A stretch of 64,000 nt of DNA from Massilia brevitalea (lineage in GTDB: Bacteria > Pseudomonadota > Gammaproteobacteria > Burkholderiales > Burkholderiaceae_D), in contig NZ_JAULSI010000019.1 in the NCBI RefSeq assembly GCF_030711405.1, forward strand, positions 27,615-91,614, written 5' to 3'. The notes beneath the pieces were generated by a model. It made no database searches. It was not told the DNA's origin and saw nothing but the letters and a program-made list of their open reading frames with translations. The position numbers and the translations under genes were made by a program. Every line of letters starts with the position of its first letter. The stretch's first letter is position 1. Below, piece by piece: positions 44,326 through 54,419 of this stretch.

Positions 44326-45306
44326 ATGAAGATTTTGCTGGTGCGGGTATCGTCGCTGGGGGATGTCCTGCATAACCTGCCGATGGTGGCCGATTTGCTG
44401 AGCCACCATCCGCATGCGACGATCGACTGGGTGGTCGAAGAGGGCTACGTCAGCCTGGTGCGCCTGAACCCGCACGTGCGCAAGATCATCCCGTTCGCGC
44501 TGCGGCGCTGGCGCAAGGGCCTCGGCAAACCCGGGACCCGCGCCGAAATGAAAGCCTTCTGGCGCAGCCTGCGCGAGGAGGAATACGACCTCGTGTTCGA
44601 TACCCAGGGCCTGCTGAAGACCGGCGCCATCATGGGAGCCGCGCGCGTCAAGCCGGGCGGGCGCAAGATCGGCCTGGCCAACGGCAGCGAAGGCTCGGGC
44701 TACGAGGGTATCTCGCGCTTCTTCCACACCGAGAGCATTCCGCTCGACCCGCGCACCCATGCGGTGGCGCGCGGGCGCCTGGTGGCCGGCAATGCGCTCG
44801 GCTATGCGGTCGACACGCCGCCGGACTTCGGCTTGCCGGCGCCGCAGGCTTCTAACCGCCCCGACTGGCTGCCGCAAGAAGGCTATGCCGTGTTCTTCCA
44901 CGGGACCGCACGCGACGCCAAGAAGTGGGCGCCGCCAAACTGGATCGCGCTCGGGAATGCGCTGGCGCCGATGCCGGTGCTGCTGCCCTGGGGCTCGGAC
45001 AAGGAGCGGCAGGAGGCCGAGGCGCTCGCCGCCGGTATCCCGAACGCGCGCGTGCTGCCGAAACTGTCGATGATGGATGCCGTGACGCTGGCCCAGCAGG
45101 CGGCGCTGGCGGTGGGTGTCGACACCGGCCTGACCCACATCGCCGCGGCGTTTTATCGGCCGACGGTGGAAATCTATGCCGACTCGCCGAAGTGGAAGAC
45201 CGAGGGCAACTGGTCGCCGCGCATCGTCAACCTGGGCGAGATGGGCGCGCCGCCGTCGAGCACCGACGTCATCGCCGCGGCTCGCGCCTTGCTGCAAACC
45301 GTATGA
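44326..45306 (+). CDS. waaC: LPS heptosyltransferase I WaaC
   Basis: WaaC adds the first heptose to the Kdo of lipid A-Kdo2 at the cytoplasmic face of the inner membrane. This 326-residue GT9 enzyme begins KILLVRVSSLGDVLHNLP and has DLVFDTQGLLKTG, FFHGTARDAKKW and the C-terminal AVGVDTGLTHIAAAF site for ADP-heptose. The open frame extends far upstream in the phosphomutase gene, but ATG 44326 precedes the conserved start. The stop overlaps the waaA ATG. gmhB for heptose supply lies at 49123-49680. Confidence 0.95.
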   Translation: MKILLVRVSSLGDVLHNLPMVADLLSHHPHATIDWVVEEGYVSLVRLNPHVRKIIPFALRRWRKGLGKPGTRAEMKAFWRSLREEEYDLVFDTQGLLKTGAIMGAARVKPGGRKIGLANGSEGSGYEGISRFFHTESIPLDPRTHAVARGRLVAGNALGYAVDTPPDFGLPAPQASNRPDWLPQEGYAVFFHGTARDAKKWAPPNWIALGNALAPMPVLLPWGSDKERQEAEALAAGIPNARVLPKLSMMDAVTLAQQAALAVGVDTGLTHIAAAFYRPTVEIYADSPKWKTEGNWSPRIVNLGEMGAPPSSTDVIAAARALLQTV

Positions 45307-46586
45307 ACCGTTCCCTGTATTCGCTGCTCTGGTGGCTGGCGCTGCCGCTGGTGCTGGGGCGCCTGTGGTGGCGTGGGCGCAAGGAGCCGGGCTACCGCCA
45401 GCACATCGGCGAGCGCCTGGGCTTCTACGGTCCTGCGCTACCGCCACGACAGACCTTCATGGTGCACGCCGTCTCGGTGGGCGAAACACGCGCGGCCGAA
45501 CCACTGGTGGAAGCACTGCTGGCGCGCTGGCCCGACTGCCGCATCCTGCTGACCCACATGACGCCGACCGGCCGCGCCACCGGGCGCGCACTGTTCGGCA
45601 AGCACGGCGAGCGCGTCGTGCAATCCTTCCTGCCCTACGATACCGGCCTTCTGGTGCGGCGTTTCCTGCGCCACTTCCGGCCCCGGGCCTGCATCCTGAT
45701 GGAGACCGAGGTCTGGCCGAACCTGATCGCCGGCTGCGCGCTTAAAAAGGTGCCGGTGGCGCTGGTGAATGCGCGCCTGTCCGAGCGCTCGCTGCGCCGC
45801 GGCCAGCGCTTCGGCGGCATCATGATGGATGCGGCGCGCGCGATCACGACCGTCGCGGCCCAGACCGACGCCGATGCGCAGCGCATCCGCTCGCTGGGTG
45901 CGCCGCAGGTGGCGGTCACCGGCAGCATCAAGTTCGACGTACTGCCGCCCGAGGCGGCGCTGGAGAAGGGCGCCTGGCTGCGTGCGCGCTTCAAGGGGCG
46001 GCCGACCTTCCTGTGCGCCAGCACGCGCGACGGCGAGGAAAGCCTGGTGCTGGATGCCTGGCAGCGCCTGGCGGATAAACCGGCGCATGCGCTGTTGGCG
46101 ATCGTGCCGCGTCATCCGCAGCGCTTCGACGAGGTGGCGCAACTGGTGGCGGCGCGTGGGATGTCGCTGCAGCGGCGTTCTCAACTCATGGACGCAACAG
46201 CGGACAAGGCCGATGTCGACGCCGATGTGCTGCTTGGCGACTCGATGGGCGAGATGTTCGCCTATTACGCCGCCTGCGACTGCGCCTTCATTGGCGGCAG
46301 CCTGCTGCCCCTCGGCGGGCAGAACCTGATCGAAGCCTGCGCGCTGGGTAAACCGGTGCTGGTGGGCGAGCACACGTTCAACTTCCTGGATGCGACGAAC
46401 GAGGCGGTGGCAGCCGGCGGCGCCGTGCGCGTGGCGGATGCCGATGCATTGGTGGCGCAGGCGGCGCACCTGCTGAAGGACGCCGCGGCACGTGCGGCAA
46501 TGGGCGCGTCGGCCGCGGCCTGGGCTGGCCGCCACCGCGGCGCGACCCTGCGCACTGTTGAACTCTTGCAACGAATTATTGCCTAG
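45303..46586 (+). CDS. waaA: Kdo transferase WaaA
   Basis: WaaA (KdtA) transfers Kdo from CMP-Kdo to lipid IVA. The 427-residue GT30 protein has an N-terminal membrane anchor (about 4-20), the catalytic Glu in VHAVSVGETRAAEPL, the ETEVWPNLI block, and GSLLPLGGQNLIEACALGKPVLVG near the C-terminus. ATG 45303 overlaps the waaC stop (TATGA). No short upstream frame gives a better start. Confidence 0.96.
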   Translation: MNRSLYSLLWWLALPLVLGRLWWRGRKEPGYRQHIGERLGFYGPALPPRQTFMVHAVSVGETRAAEPLVEALLARWPDCRILLTHMTPTGRATGRALFGKHGERVVQSFLPYDTGLLVRRFLRHFRPRACILMETEVWPNLIAGCALKKVPVALVNARLSERSLRRGQRFGGIMMDAARAITTVAAQTDADAQRIRSLGAPQVAVTGSIKFDVLPPEAALEKGAWLRARFKGRPTFLCASTRDGEESLVLDAWQRLADKPAHALLAIVPRHPQRFDEVAQLVAARGMSLQRRSQLMDATADKADVDADVLLGDSMGEMFAYYAACDCAFIGGSLLPLGGQNLIEACALGKPVLVGEHTFNFLDATNEAVAAGGAVRVADADALVAQAAHLLKDAAARAAMGASAAAWAGRHRGATLRTVELLQRIIA

Positions 46587-46632
46587 CTTTTGATACCATT
46601 GCTTTTTGAGTTCGGTAGAAAAGGGGATGCGC

Positions 46633-47178
46633 ATGTTGTCGTCAAATCACCCGGGACCGGCACGCAAGGGACAACCAATGGCCATGATGGCTCATCAACC
46701 TGCCGATGGCAGCGACGAAGGTTTCTACAGCGCTGCCACCACCTCTGGGGCGCCATCCAACCCCGCTGCGGCAGTCTTATGCGACCTGCATTTCTTTGTC
46801 CGCTACACGCTGCGCGAGTACATCGGATTCATGTGGCAGCATGGCGGCTTCCTGATTCGCCGCCGCCGCATCCGCTGGCCAGCCAGCTTCTACCTGCGCC
46901 TCAAGAGCACCCTGAGCGCGGCCATGCATTTCGTGCTGCTCGGGCGCGGCAAGCGCACCTATGAATTCACCATCGACCAGCACGGCATCGTGCGCACCAG
47001 CGGCGGCGTGACCCTGATCGACTGGTCCGACGTGACCGCGGTGCGTACCTATTCGCGCGGGTTCATGATGGTCCTGAAGCGCGGCACGCTGCCGATTCCG
47101 TTCCGCTGCCTGAACGAGGCGCAGCAGCGGGGGATGCGGGTGCTGGCGGAGGCTCGGCGTGAAAGTGCTTTGCGCTGA
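46633..47178 (+). CDS. YcxB-like domain protein
   Basis: This 181-residue protein has a disordered first third, a central basic, hydrophobic stretch (FVRYTLREYIGFMW, then RRRRIRWPASFYLRLK) and a C-terminal YcxB-like beta domain with YEFTIDQHGIVRTSGGVTLIDW, DVTAVRTYSRGFMMVL and PIPFRCLNEAQ. Function is unknown. The ATG at 46633 has AAGGGG 6 bases upstream; ATG 46627 and a TTG at 46606 are alternatives. It lies 46 bases after waaA on the same strand. Confidence 0.75.
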   Translation: MLSSNHPGPARKGQPMAMMAHQPADGSDEGFYSAATTSGAPSNPAAAVLCDLHFFVRYTLREYIGFMWQHGGFLIRRRRIRWPASFYLRLKSTLSAAMHFVLLGRGKRTYEFTIDQHGIVRTSGGVTLIDWSDVTAVRTYSRGFMMVLKRGTLPIPFRCLNEAQQRGMRVLAEARRESALR

Positions 47179-47216
47179 AGGCCGGAACAGCTTCGTGGTC
47201 GTGTAAGGTTCTATAC

Positions 47217-47350
47217 CGCGTGGGCTCGAGAGCCCACCCTACGAAGACAGGTAGCGTGGGCACTTGTGCCCACGCGGTACAAGGCGCGATCAATCGAAAG
47301 ATTTTGGTAGGGTGGGCCGCGCAGCGCAAGGCTCTCGAGCCCACGCGGTA
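47217..47350. repeat. Cluster of three REP-like palindromes
   Basis: Copy 1 is GTGGGCTCGAGAGCCCAC (47220-47237), copy 2 GTGGGCACTTGTGCCCAC (47256-47273), and copy 3 has GTGGGC and GCCCAC arms split by a 21-base insert (47312-47344). Copies 2 and 3 are each followed by a GCGGTACAA..CGATCAATCG extension, which also appears after the copy at 32675. The cluster fills the gap between convergent genes. Confidence 0.85.
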
Positions 47351-47394
47351 CAACATACGATCAATCGAAACGGCGCGCGAAAAACGCGCCCGCA

Positions 47395-48318
47395 TCACTC
47401 CACAAACAACACCGGCATCTCATGCGACCGCCGCCTCAGCTCCAGCCGCGCGCCGTCGTAATCCCTGTACACCGACCCCACCACCGCCCAGAACGCCGGG
47501 CTGTGGTTCATCTCGCGCAGGTGGGCCAGTTCGTGCACCACCACGTAGTCGATCAGCGCCAGCGGATAGTGAATCAAACGCCAGCTCAGGCGGATATTCC
47601 CCGCCACCGTGCACGAACCCCAGCGCGTGCCGGCCGACGACAAGGTCATCGAGCGGTAATGCACATCCAGCTGCGGCGCATGGAAGTCCAGCCGTTCGGT
47701 GAACAGGCGCTTGGCCTCGGCATGGAACCACAGCTTCACACGCTCCTTCAGCTGCCACTCCGACAGCCCTGCCGTGACGCCGATGCGCAGCTCGCGCGAC
47801 TCGGGATCGAACACGCAGTGGCTGCGCGCCGCCGGTTCCAGACGCAGCACGATCTCGCCACCCAGATAAGGCAGGCGCGCACCGTCTTCCCAGCGCAAGG
47901 GCTCGCGCTGGGCCTGGCGCGCACGCCGCTCGCCGCGTTCGTGCAGCTTGGTCAGGATCCAGCGCTGCTTGGCGCGGATCGCTTCTTCGATGGAGGGCTG
48001 GGTGGCGCGGCGCGGCGCCGTTACGTGCAGGCCGCCGTCGTCGATCATGAAGCCGATCGAACGGCGCGTGGAGCGTTTCAGTTCATAGTCGACCGCGTAC
48101 TGGCCCAGCACGATGCGTTTCAAGGGCGGATCGTCGGCCGTGCGTGGCGGGGAGGGAAGCGTGATGCGGGGCGGCGCGGGCGGCGCCTTGAACAAGGGCA
48201 GGGGAGGCGGAGGCGGCGCCGGCTTCTCGGCCGGCGGCGCAGGCGCTCTCCATGGATCGAGGCGCGGGTCGCGTGCGAACAGGTCCAGCTGGGACCCGTC
48301 CGGCTTTTGGGAATGCAT
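47395..48318 (-). CDS. YgjP-like metallopeptidase domain protein
   Basis: This 307-residue protein has a Pro-rich N-terminus (about 23-60) and a DUF45/YgjP domain with zinc motif HELAH at 262-266 and a third ligand candidate His272 (NH). MTLSSAGTRWGSCT and NIRLSWRLIHYPLALIDYVVVHE precede it, as in SprT-like WSS1-type domains. Proteolytic activity is inferred from the motif; the substrate is unknown. The start is the Met of MHSQKPDGSQ at 48318, as the frame upstream is unlike the family. It follows plsC by 44 bases. Confidence 0.88.
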   Translation of the reverse strand: MHSQKPDGSQLDLFARDPRLDPWRAPAPPAEKPAPPPPPLPLFKAPPAPPRITLPSPPRTADDPPLKRIVLGQYAVDYELKRSTRRSIGFMIDDGGLHVTAPRRATQPSIEEAIRAKQRWILTKLHERGERRARQAQREPLRWEDGARLPYLGGEIVLRLEPAARSHCVFDPESRELRIGVTAGLSEWQLKERVKLWFHAEAKRLFTERLDFHAPQLDVHYRSMTLSSAGTRWGSCTVAGNIRLSWRLIHYPLALIDYVVVHELAHLREMNHSPAFWAVVGSVYRDYDGARLELRRRSHEMPVLFVE

Positions 48319-48362
48319 GCTTTGCTGCGAAGAAGAGGCGGTGATCAGGTTCCCGACTTCGT

Positions 48363-49103
48363 TCAGCCACCGGTGTAGACGTGGGGCGAAATGACGCGCA
48401 TTTCTGATTCTATCCAATTTTCGACCTCTTGCATCAGGCTGTCGGGAGTGTGATTCAGCGGCGATATCGGCTTGCCGATCGAGACGGTCACCAAACCAGG
48501 ACGCTTGATGAACGAATTCTTCGGCCAGCACTCACCTGAATTATGCGCGATCGGCACGACAACTGCGCCAGTTTCGATCGCCAGGCGGGTGCCGCCGCTC
48601 TTGTACTTTCCCTTTTTTCCAACAGGGATGCGCGTCCCCTCGGGGAACATGATGATCCACTGGCCGTCGGCCAGGCGCCGCTTGCCGTGGCGGACCACAT
48701 GCGAGAAGGCGTTCTTGCCTTCCTTGCGGTCGATCGGGATCATGCGCAGCAGCGCCATGGCCCAGCCGAAGAAGGGAATGTACAGGATCTCCTTCTTGAA
48801 GACGAAGACCAGCGGGCGCGTGAGGTTCGGCAGCAGGGCGATGGTTTCCCAGGCCGACTGGTGCTTCGACAGGACCACGGCCGGCGCGTCCGGCAGGTTG
48901 TCGTAGCCCTTGAATTCGTAGCGGATGCCGCAAATGACTTTCGCGCACCAGATGATGAAGACGTTCCAGCGCGAGGTCACCCAGAAGCGCTTGTTGTAGG
49001 GCAGGGGCGCGGCCAGGAAGCAGACGCAGGCCCACACCACGGTAGCAAGCACCATCACGACGGTAAACAGCAGGGAACGCAGGAACGGGACGACGGTACG
49101 CAA
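48363..49103 (-). CDS. PlsC-type acyltransferase with HX4E active site
   Basis: This 246-residue acyltransferase has an N-terminal membrane segment (about 8-30), KHQSAWE at 80-86 and IMFPEGTR near 150. The usual NHX4D motif is KHX4E here, a variant common in proteobacterial PlsC relatives. It probably makes phosphatidate from lysophosphatidate or acylates a related lipid. It stands between gmhB (19 bases) and the peptidase gene, in a block with glyS and glyQ. It differs clearly from the first PlsC-type protein (38294). Confidence 0.92.
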   Translation of the reverse strand: MRTVVPFLRSLLFTVVMVLATVVWACVCFLAAPLPYNKRFWVTSRWNVFIIWCAKVICGIRYEFKGYDNLPDAPAVVLSKHQSAWETIALLPNLTRPLVFVFKKEILYIPFFGWAMALLRMIPIDRKEGKNAFSHVVRHGKRRLADGQWIIMFPEGTRIPVGKKGKYKSGGTRLAIETGAVVVPIAHNSGECWPKNSFIKRPGLVTVSIGKPISPLNHTPDSLMQEVENWIESEMRVISPHVYTGG

Positions 49104-49122
49104 GAACGATCTCTCTTTCGGA

Positions 49123-49680
49123 TCAGGTGGAAGAAGTGCTGGACAGGGATTTCAACAAGGCGGTCACCATGGACGCCAGGTCGGGGAAGATCTGGGTGCC
49201 GGGTGGCAGGCCGCCGGTCTGGTGGGTCTTTTCGCCCTTGCCAGTCAAGACGAGATAGGGCACGCAGCCCTTGATATAGCCGGCCTGCAAATCGCGCAGC
49301 GAATCGCCGACGGTCGGCACGCCCTTCAGGCTGACCTTGAAGCGCTTGCTGATCTCCTCGAACATGCCGGCCTTCGGCTTCCGGCAGTCGCAGTTGTCGA
49401 TGGCCGCATGCGGGCAAAAGAACACCGCATCGATGTCGGCGCCGACCAGCTGGGCGGCGCTGTGCATCTTCTGGTGGATCGCGTTCAGGGTCGGCATGTC
49501 GAACAGCTCGCGCGCGATGCCCGACTGGTTCGAGGCGATGATGACCCGGTAGCCGGCCTGGTTCAGGCGCGCGATCGCCTCGAGCGAGCCGGGAATCGGC
49601 ACCCACTCGGCCGGACTCTTGATGAAGTCCGGCGAGTCGTGGTTGATGACGCCGTCGCGGTCGAGGATGATCAGCTTCAC
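49123..49680 (-). CDS. gmhB: Heptose 1,7-bisphosphate 7-phosphatase GmhB
   Basis: GmhB removes the 7-phosphate from D-glycero-beta-D-manno-heptose 1,7-bisphosphate on the way to ADP-heptose for LPS. The 185-residue HAD phosphatase has DRDGV with Asp7 and Asp9, SNQSGIAR, a zinc-binding CPHAAIDNCDCRKP loop typical of GmhB, and the VGDSLRDLQAG acid motif. glyS is 13 bases upstream. It supplies the substrate chain used by WaaC at 44326. Confidence 0.94.
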   Translation of the reverse strand: MKLIILDRDGVINHDSPDFIKSPAEWVPIPGSLEAIARLNQAGYRVIIASNQSGIARELFDMPTLNAIHQKMHSAAQLVGADIDAVFFCPHAAIDNCDCRKPKAGMFEEISKRFKVSLKGVPTVGDSLRDLQAGYIKGCVPYLVLTGKGEKTHQTGGLPPGTQIFPDLASMVTALLKSLSSTSST

Positions 49681-49693
49681 GATGCCAGCTTTC

Positions 49694-51790
49694 TCAGGCG
49701 GCCAGCTTCGAGATGTCGGCCACGCGGTTCATCATGCCGTGCAGTTCGGCCAGCAGGGCCAGGCGGTTGTTACGCAGCGCCAGGTCCTCAGCCATCACCA
49801 TCACGTCGTTGAAGAACGCGTCGACTTCGTCGCGCATCCGGGCCAGGGTTTGCAGGGCGCCGGCGAAATCGCTGTTGGCGAAGGCGCTGGTAACGCTCGA
49901 CTCCAGGCTTTGCATTTTTGCGGCCAGCGCGCTTTCGGCCGGTTCGACCAGCAGTTCAGCCTTGATGGCGGCGTCCTGCGGCATCGCTTCCTCGTTCTTC
50001 TTGAGGATGTTGGTGATGCGCTTGTTGGCGGCGGCCAGCGAGGCGCTTTCCGGCAGGGCGGCAAAGGCCTGCACCGCTTCCAGGCGCTGCACCACGTCGT
50101 CGACGCGGTCCGGATTCTGGGCCAGCACGGCTTCGACTTCGTTCGGCGTGAAGCCGCGCTCGCGCAGCATGCCGCGCAGGCGGTCGAGCATGAAGGCTTT
50201 CACTTCGACGGTCGGGTCCTTGAATGCGGCCTGGCCTTCGAAGACGCTTGCAGCATCGGCCAGCAGGCTTGAGAGCGACAGCGGCAGGCGTTTTTCCACC
50301 AGCATGCGCATCACGCCCAGGGCATGGCGGCGCAGCGCGAACGGGTCCTTCTCGCCGGTCGGCTGCAGGCCGATGGCCCAGATGCCGACCAGGGTTTCCA
50401 GCTTGTCGGCCAGGGCCACTGCCAGGCCCGTGTTCGTGGTCGGCAGGGCGTCGCCGGCAAAGCGCGGCTGGTAGTGTTCGGACGCGGCCAGGGCGACTTC
50501 CTCGTGCTCGCCGTCGTGGCGCGCGTAATAGGTGCCCATGATGCCTTGCAGCTCGGGGAACTCGCCGACCATGTCGGTCAGCAGGTCGGCCTTGGCCAGC
50601 TGGGCGCCGCGTTCGGCCAGGGCCACATCAAAGCCGAGGCGCTTGGCGATGGCGCCGGCCAGGCGCGTGACGCGCTGCGTGCGTTCGGCCTGGGTGCCCA
50701 GCTTGTTGTGGTAGACCACGTTCGCCAGTTGCGGCAGGCGCGATTCCAGGTTTTTCTTCTTGTCCTGCTCGAAGAAGAACTTGGCGTCCGACAGGCGCGG
50801 GCGCACCACGCGCTCGTTGCCGCCGACGATGGCCGTCGGATCGTCGGTCGCGATGTTCGAGACGATCAGGAAGCGCGAGCGCAGCTTGCCGTTCGCATCG
50901 GTCAGCGCGAAGTACTTCTGGTTCGTTTGCATGGTGAGGATGAGGCATTCCTGCGGCACGGCCAGGAATTCGTCCTCGAAGCGGCATTCGTACACGACCG
51001 GCCATTCGACCAGGGCCGCCACTTCGTCCAGCAGCGATTCCGGCATCAAGACCTGGTCGGCGCCGGCTTTTTCCAGCAGTTGCGAGCGGATGCTTTCCTT
51101 GCGCGCCTCGGCGGAGGACAGGACCTTGCCTTCGTTTTCCAGCACGGCAGCATATTGATCGGCATGCGGCACCGTGATCGCGCCGCCATGCGACAGGAAG
51201 CGGTGGCCCATGGTGATGCGGCCGGCTTGCAGGCCAAGCAGCGACAGGGGCAGTACCGCGTCGCCGTGCAAGGCCAGCAGCAGGTGCACCGGGCGGACGA
51301 ACTGCACGGTGGCGCCGTCCGGGCGCTGGTAGCTCATGAGCTTAGGGATCGGCAGCTTGGTGACGGTTTCCTGCAGCACGTCCTGCAGGGCGCCGGCCAA
51401 TGCGCTGCCGGCTGCGGTATAGGTGTAGAAGAAGGATTCGGTCTTGCCGTCCTGGGCGCGTTCGAGGTCGCTGATCTGCAGGTCGGGGAAGCCGAGGGCG
51501 GCCAGCTTCTTGCCAAGGGGCGCGCTCGGATTGCCTTCCTTGTCCAGGGCCACGGTCACCGGCAGCACTTTTTCGCGGATCGATTTGTCCGGCGAGGTGG
51601 CGCGCACGTTGGTGATGCTGACGGCCAGGCGGCGCGGGGTGGCGTGGGTGGTGACGGTGCTGTCGGCTTCAAGGAAGTCGCGCGCCTTCAGGCCGTTCGC
51701 GATGCCGTTGGCAAAGGCGGCGCCGAGCTTGACGAGCGCCTTCGGCGGCAGTTCTTCGGTCTGGATTTCGACGAGGAGAGTCTGGTTCAT
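49694..51790 (-). CDS. glyS: Glycine--tRNA ligase beta subunit GlyS
   Basis: This 698-residue beta chain of the alpha2beta2 bacterial glycyl-tRNA synthetase binds tRNA-Gly. It starts [15 protein letters not shown] and has the family blocks [38 protein letters not shown] and [19 protein letters not shown], with an HD-like and anticodon-binding helical C-terminus ([19 protein letters not shown]). Length is normal. glyQ lies 18 bases upstream. Confidence 0.97.
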   Translation of the reverse strand: MNQTLLVEIQTEELPPKALVKLGAAFANGIANGLKARDFLEADSTVTTHATPRRLAVSITNVRATSPDKSIREKVLPVTVALDKEGNPSAPLGKKLAALGFPDLQISDLERAQDGKTESFFYTYTAAGSALAGALQDVLQETVTKLPIPKLMSYQRPDGATVQFVRPVHLLLALHGDAVLPLSLLGLQAGRITMGHRFLSHGGAITVPHADQYAAVLENEGKVLSSAEARKESIRSQLLEKAGADQVLMPESLLDEVAALVEWPVVYECRFEDEFLAVPQECLILTMQTNQKYFALTDANGKLRSRFLIVSNIATDDPTAIVGGNERVVRPRLSDAKFFFEQDKKKNLESRLPQLANVVYHNKLGTQAERTQRVTRLAGAIAKRLGFDVALAERGAQLAKADLLTDMVGEFPELQGIMGTYYARHDGEHEEVALAASEHYQPRFAGDALPTTNTGLAVALADKLETLVGIWAIGLQPTGEKDPFALRRHALGVMRMLVEKRLPLSLSSLLADAASVFEGQAAFKDPTVEVKAFMLDRLRGMLRERGFTPNEVEAVLAQNPDRVDDVVQRLEAVQAFAALPESASLAAANKRITNILKKNEEAMPQDAAIKAELLVEPAESALAAKMQSLESSVTSAFANSDFAGALQTLARMRDEVDAFFNDVMVMAEDLALRNNRLALLAELHGMMNRVADISKLAA

Positions 51791-51808
51791 GGTCTGTTCT
51801 TGTTCTGT

Positions 51809-52735
51809 TCAGGCGGCGGCTTTGGCGTTGGCTTCAGGAGAAGCAGGAGCCATGGGGAAGCCGAGCTTCTCGCGCGAATCGTAATAGGCTTGCGCCACCA
51901 GGCGCGACAGGGTACGCACGCGGCCGATGTAGGCGGCGCGTTCAGTCACCGAGATGGCGCCGCGCGCGTCGAGCATGTTGAAGCTGTGCGAGGCCTTCAT
52001 GATCTGCTCGTAGGCCGGCAGCGTCAGCTCCAGTTCGATCAGGCGCTTGGCTTCGGATTCGTGGTTCGCGAAGGCCTGGAACAGCAGCTCGGTGTTCGCG
52101 TATTCGAAGTTGTAGGTCGACTGCTCGACTTCGTTCTGGTGGAAGACGTCGCCGTACGACAGCGTCTTTTTAACGCCGTTTTCTTCCCACTCGGTCCAGA
52201 CCAGGTCGTAGACGTTTTCCACGCCCTGCAGGTACATCGCCAGGCGTTCGATGCCATAGGTGATTTCGCCCAGCACCGGCTTGCAATCGAGGCCGCCCAC
52301 TTGCTGGAAGTAGGTGAACTGCGTCACTTCCATGCCGTTCAGCCAGACTTCCCAGCCCAGGCCCCAGGCGCCCAGGGTCGGGCTTTCCCAGTCGTCCTCG
52401 ACGAAGCGCACGTCGTTCTTCTTCAGGTCCAGGCCCAGTGCTTCGAGCGAACCGAGGTAAAGGTCGAGGATGTTTTCCGGCGCCGGCTTCAGGACCACCT
52501 GGTACTGGTAGTAGTGCTGCAGGCGGTTCGGGTTTTCGCCGTAGCGGCCGTCTTTCGGGCGGCGCGAGGGCTGCACGTAGGCGGCGCGCCAAGGCTCGGG
52601 GCCAATCGCACGCAGGAAGGTGCCGGTGTGGAAGGTGCCGGCGCCAACCTCCATGTCATACGGCTGGAGCAGGGCGCAACCTTGCTTGTCCCAGTAGGTT
52701 TGCAAGGTCAGGATGATTTGTTGGAATGTGAGCAT
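51809..52735 (-). CDS. glyQ: Glycine--tRNA ligase alpha subunit GlyQ
   Basis: This 308-residue class II catalytic chain, with GlyS, charges tRNA-Gly. It opens [50 protein letters not shown] sequence with the family-typical [21 protein letters not shown] segment. A TAGAAT on the minus strand at 52799-52794 is a plausible -10, giving a leader of about 50 bases. The unit glyQ-glyS-gmhB-plsC has only short gaps. Confidence 0.97.
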   Translation of the reverse strand: MLTFQQIILTLQTYWDKQGCALLQPYDMEVGAGTFHTGTFLRAIGPEPWRAAYVQPSRRPKDGRYGENPNRLQHYYQYQVVLKPAPENILDLYLGSLEALGLDLKKNDVRFVEDDWESPTLGAWGLGWEVWLNGMEVTQFTYFQQVGGLDCKPVLGEITYGIERLAMYLQGVENVYDLVWTEWEENGVKKTLSYGDVFHQNEVEQSTYNFEYANTELLFQAFANHESEAKRLIELELTLPAYEQIMKASHSFNMLDARGAISVTERAAYIGRVRTLSRLVAQAYYDSREKLGFPMAPASPEANAKAAA

Positions 52736-52838
52736 CTCGAGGGGGCGCCGCAGGCGTGGAAGCCGCGGTCACGGTAAGTTTGCCAAATGACCAATTCTAG
52801 CGGGTTTTACCGGCCTTCTGGGGCCGGATTCAACTCAT

Positions 52839-54419
52839 CTATACGGGATTGGCCTTTTTCTGTTTGTATTTGCGTCCAGCGAACCAGGCGCCGGCCAGGG
52901 CCAGTGCGCCGAGGAACAGGAAGCCCAGGTTGCCGAAGCGGATGAATGGCGTCATGCCGGTCGTGCCGCGCACGGTGGCGCTCAGGATGCCCTCGGTATA
53001 GAAGGGCAGCAGGTGCGTCACCTGGCCGCGGTGGTCGATCACGGCGGTGGCGCCGTCGTTGGTCGCGCGCAGCATCGGGCGCCCGGTTTCCAAGGTGCGC
53101 ATGCGCGAAATCTGCAGGTGCTGGGGCACCGCGCTCGACTGGCCGTACCAGGACAGGTTCGACATGTTCAGCAGCATCGTCGCCGGACGCGGCGCAGCGC
53201 GCAATTGATACGCGATCTCTTCGCCGAACACGTCTTCGTAGCAGATGTTCGGCAGAACCAGCTGGTCTTTCACCGCGAACGGCGCCTGCAGCGCCTTGCC
53301 GCGGGTGGCGTCGTTCAGCGGCAGGTTCAGCATGTCGGTGAACCAGCGGAAGCCCGGCGGAATGAATTCGCCGAAGGGAACCAGGTGGGCCTTGTCGTAG
53401 CGGTAAGCCTGGGCTTGCGGCTGCGGCGTGATGGTGACCACGCTGTTGGCATACTGTTGCGGGCCGTCCAGCAGCGGCATGCCGACCGCGAGCGTGCTGC
53501 CGCTCGTGCTGGCAAAGCCTTGCAGGCTGTTCAGGTAGCTCGGGTCGAGCTGGTGGCGGAACACGGGCACCGCGGTTTCCGGCGTCGCGATCAAATCGGC
53601 CGGCGCGGCCGTGATCATGCCGTGGTAACGCGTGAGGATGCTGGTGAGGAAGGCGTAGTCGAACTTCTGGTCTTGCGGGATATTCCCTTGCAGCAGGCGC
53701 ACCGTGATCGGCTTGCCGGTTTCCTGGGTCCATGCCACGCTGCGCAGGCCGAAGCCGGCCGCCAGCACCACGGCGAGCAAGCCGATGGCCGGCAGGCGTG
53801 CGCGCTGGGTCAGCATCACCAGGCAGCCGGCGCACACCGCCACCAGCACGCCGATGCCGTACACGCCGACCAGCGGTGCATAACCCGCCAGCGGCGAGGT
53901 ATCGTGGGCATAGCCCGACACCGACCAGGGGAAACCGGTAAACACCCAGCCGCGCATCCATTCCGACATGCCCCAGGCCACCGGCAGAACCAGCAGCACG
54001 AAGGCGGCGATCGGCAGCGACCAGCGCTGGCGCAGCCAGGCCGATACCCCGGTGGCAAAGGCGCCGAACAGGCCCATGTACAAGCCGAGCAGCACCACGC
54101 CGATCACGCCGAGGATGCCCGGCAGGTGGGCAAAGCGCGTCATGAAGGTGTACAGCCAGAACATGGCGCCGACCGACCAGCCGAAGCCGAAGGCCCAGCC
54201 GAGCAGGGTGGCGCGCTTGACCGAGCTGCCCAGGCCAACCTGGTAGAACAGCCAGCCTAGCAGGACGAACTGGATCGGCCACCAGCCGAAGGGTTCGAAG
54301 GAAAACAGCGAAGCGCCGCCGGCGAGGGCGGCAACGACCAGGGATGCGGCGGATGGCCGCGACCCACGCGAGGCGGGATCAGCGACCGGAGCGGACGTGG
54401 AACGGCGACGCAACAGCAT
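52839..54419 (-). CDS. lnt: Apolipoprotein N-acyltransferase Lnt
   Basis: Lnt adds the third acyl chain to lipoproteins at the periplasmic side of the inner membrane. The 526 residues have six or so N-terminal membrane helices (about 25-210), a nitrilase domain with the triad Glu (IATPETAVP), Lys (KAHLVPFGEFIPPGF) and Cys (NICYEDVFGEE), and a C-terminal helix ahead of a Lys-rich tail. The start overlaps the corC stop by one base. The first 20 residues are Arg/Ser/Pro-rich. Confidence 0.95.
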   Translation of the reverse strand: MLLRRRSTSAPVADPASRGSRPSAASLVVAALAGGASLFSFEPFGWWPIQFVLLGWLFYQVGLGSSVKRATLLGWAFGFGWSVGAMFWLYTFMTRFAHLPGILGVIGVVLLGLYMGLFGAFATGVSAWLRQRWSLPIAAFVLLVLPVAWGMSEWMRGWVFTGFPWSVSGYAHDTSPLAGYAPLVGVYGIGVLVAVCAGCLVMLTQRARLPAIGLLAVVLAAGFGLRSVAWTQETGKPITVRLLQGNIPQDQKFDYAFLTSILTRYHGMITAAPADLIATPETAVPVFRHQLDPSYLNSLQGFASTSGSTLAVGMPLLDGPQQYANSVVTITPQPQAQAYRYDKAHLVPFGEFIPPGFRWFTDMLNLPLNDATRGKALQAPFAVKDQLVLPNICYEDVFGEEIAYQLRAAPRPATMLLNMSNLSWYGQSSAVPQHLQISRMRTLETGRPMLRATNDGATAVIDHRGQVTHLLPFYTEGILSATVRGTTGMTPFIRFGNLGFLFLGALALAGAWFAGRKYKQKKANPV

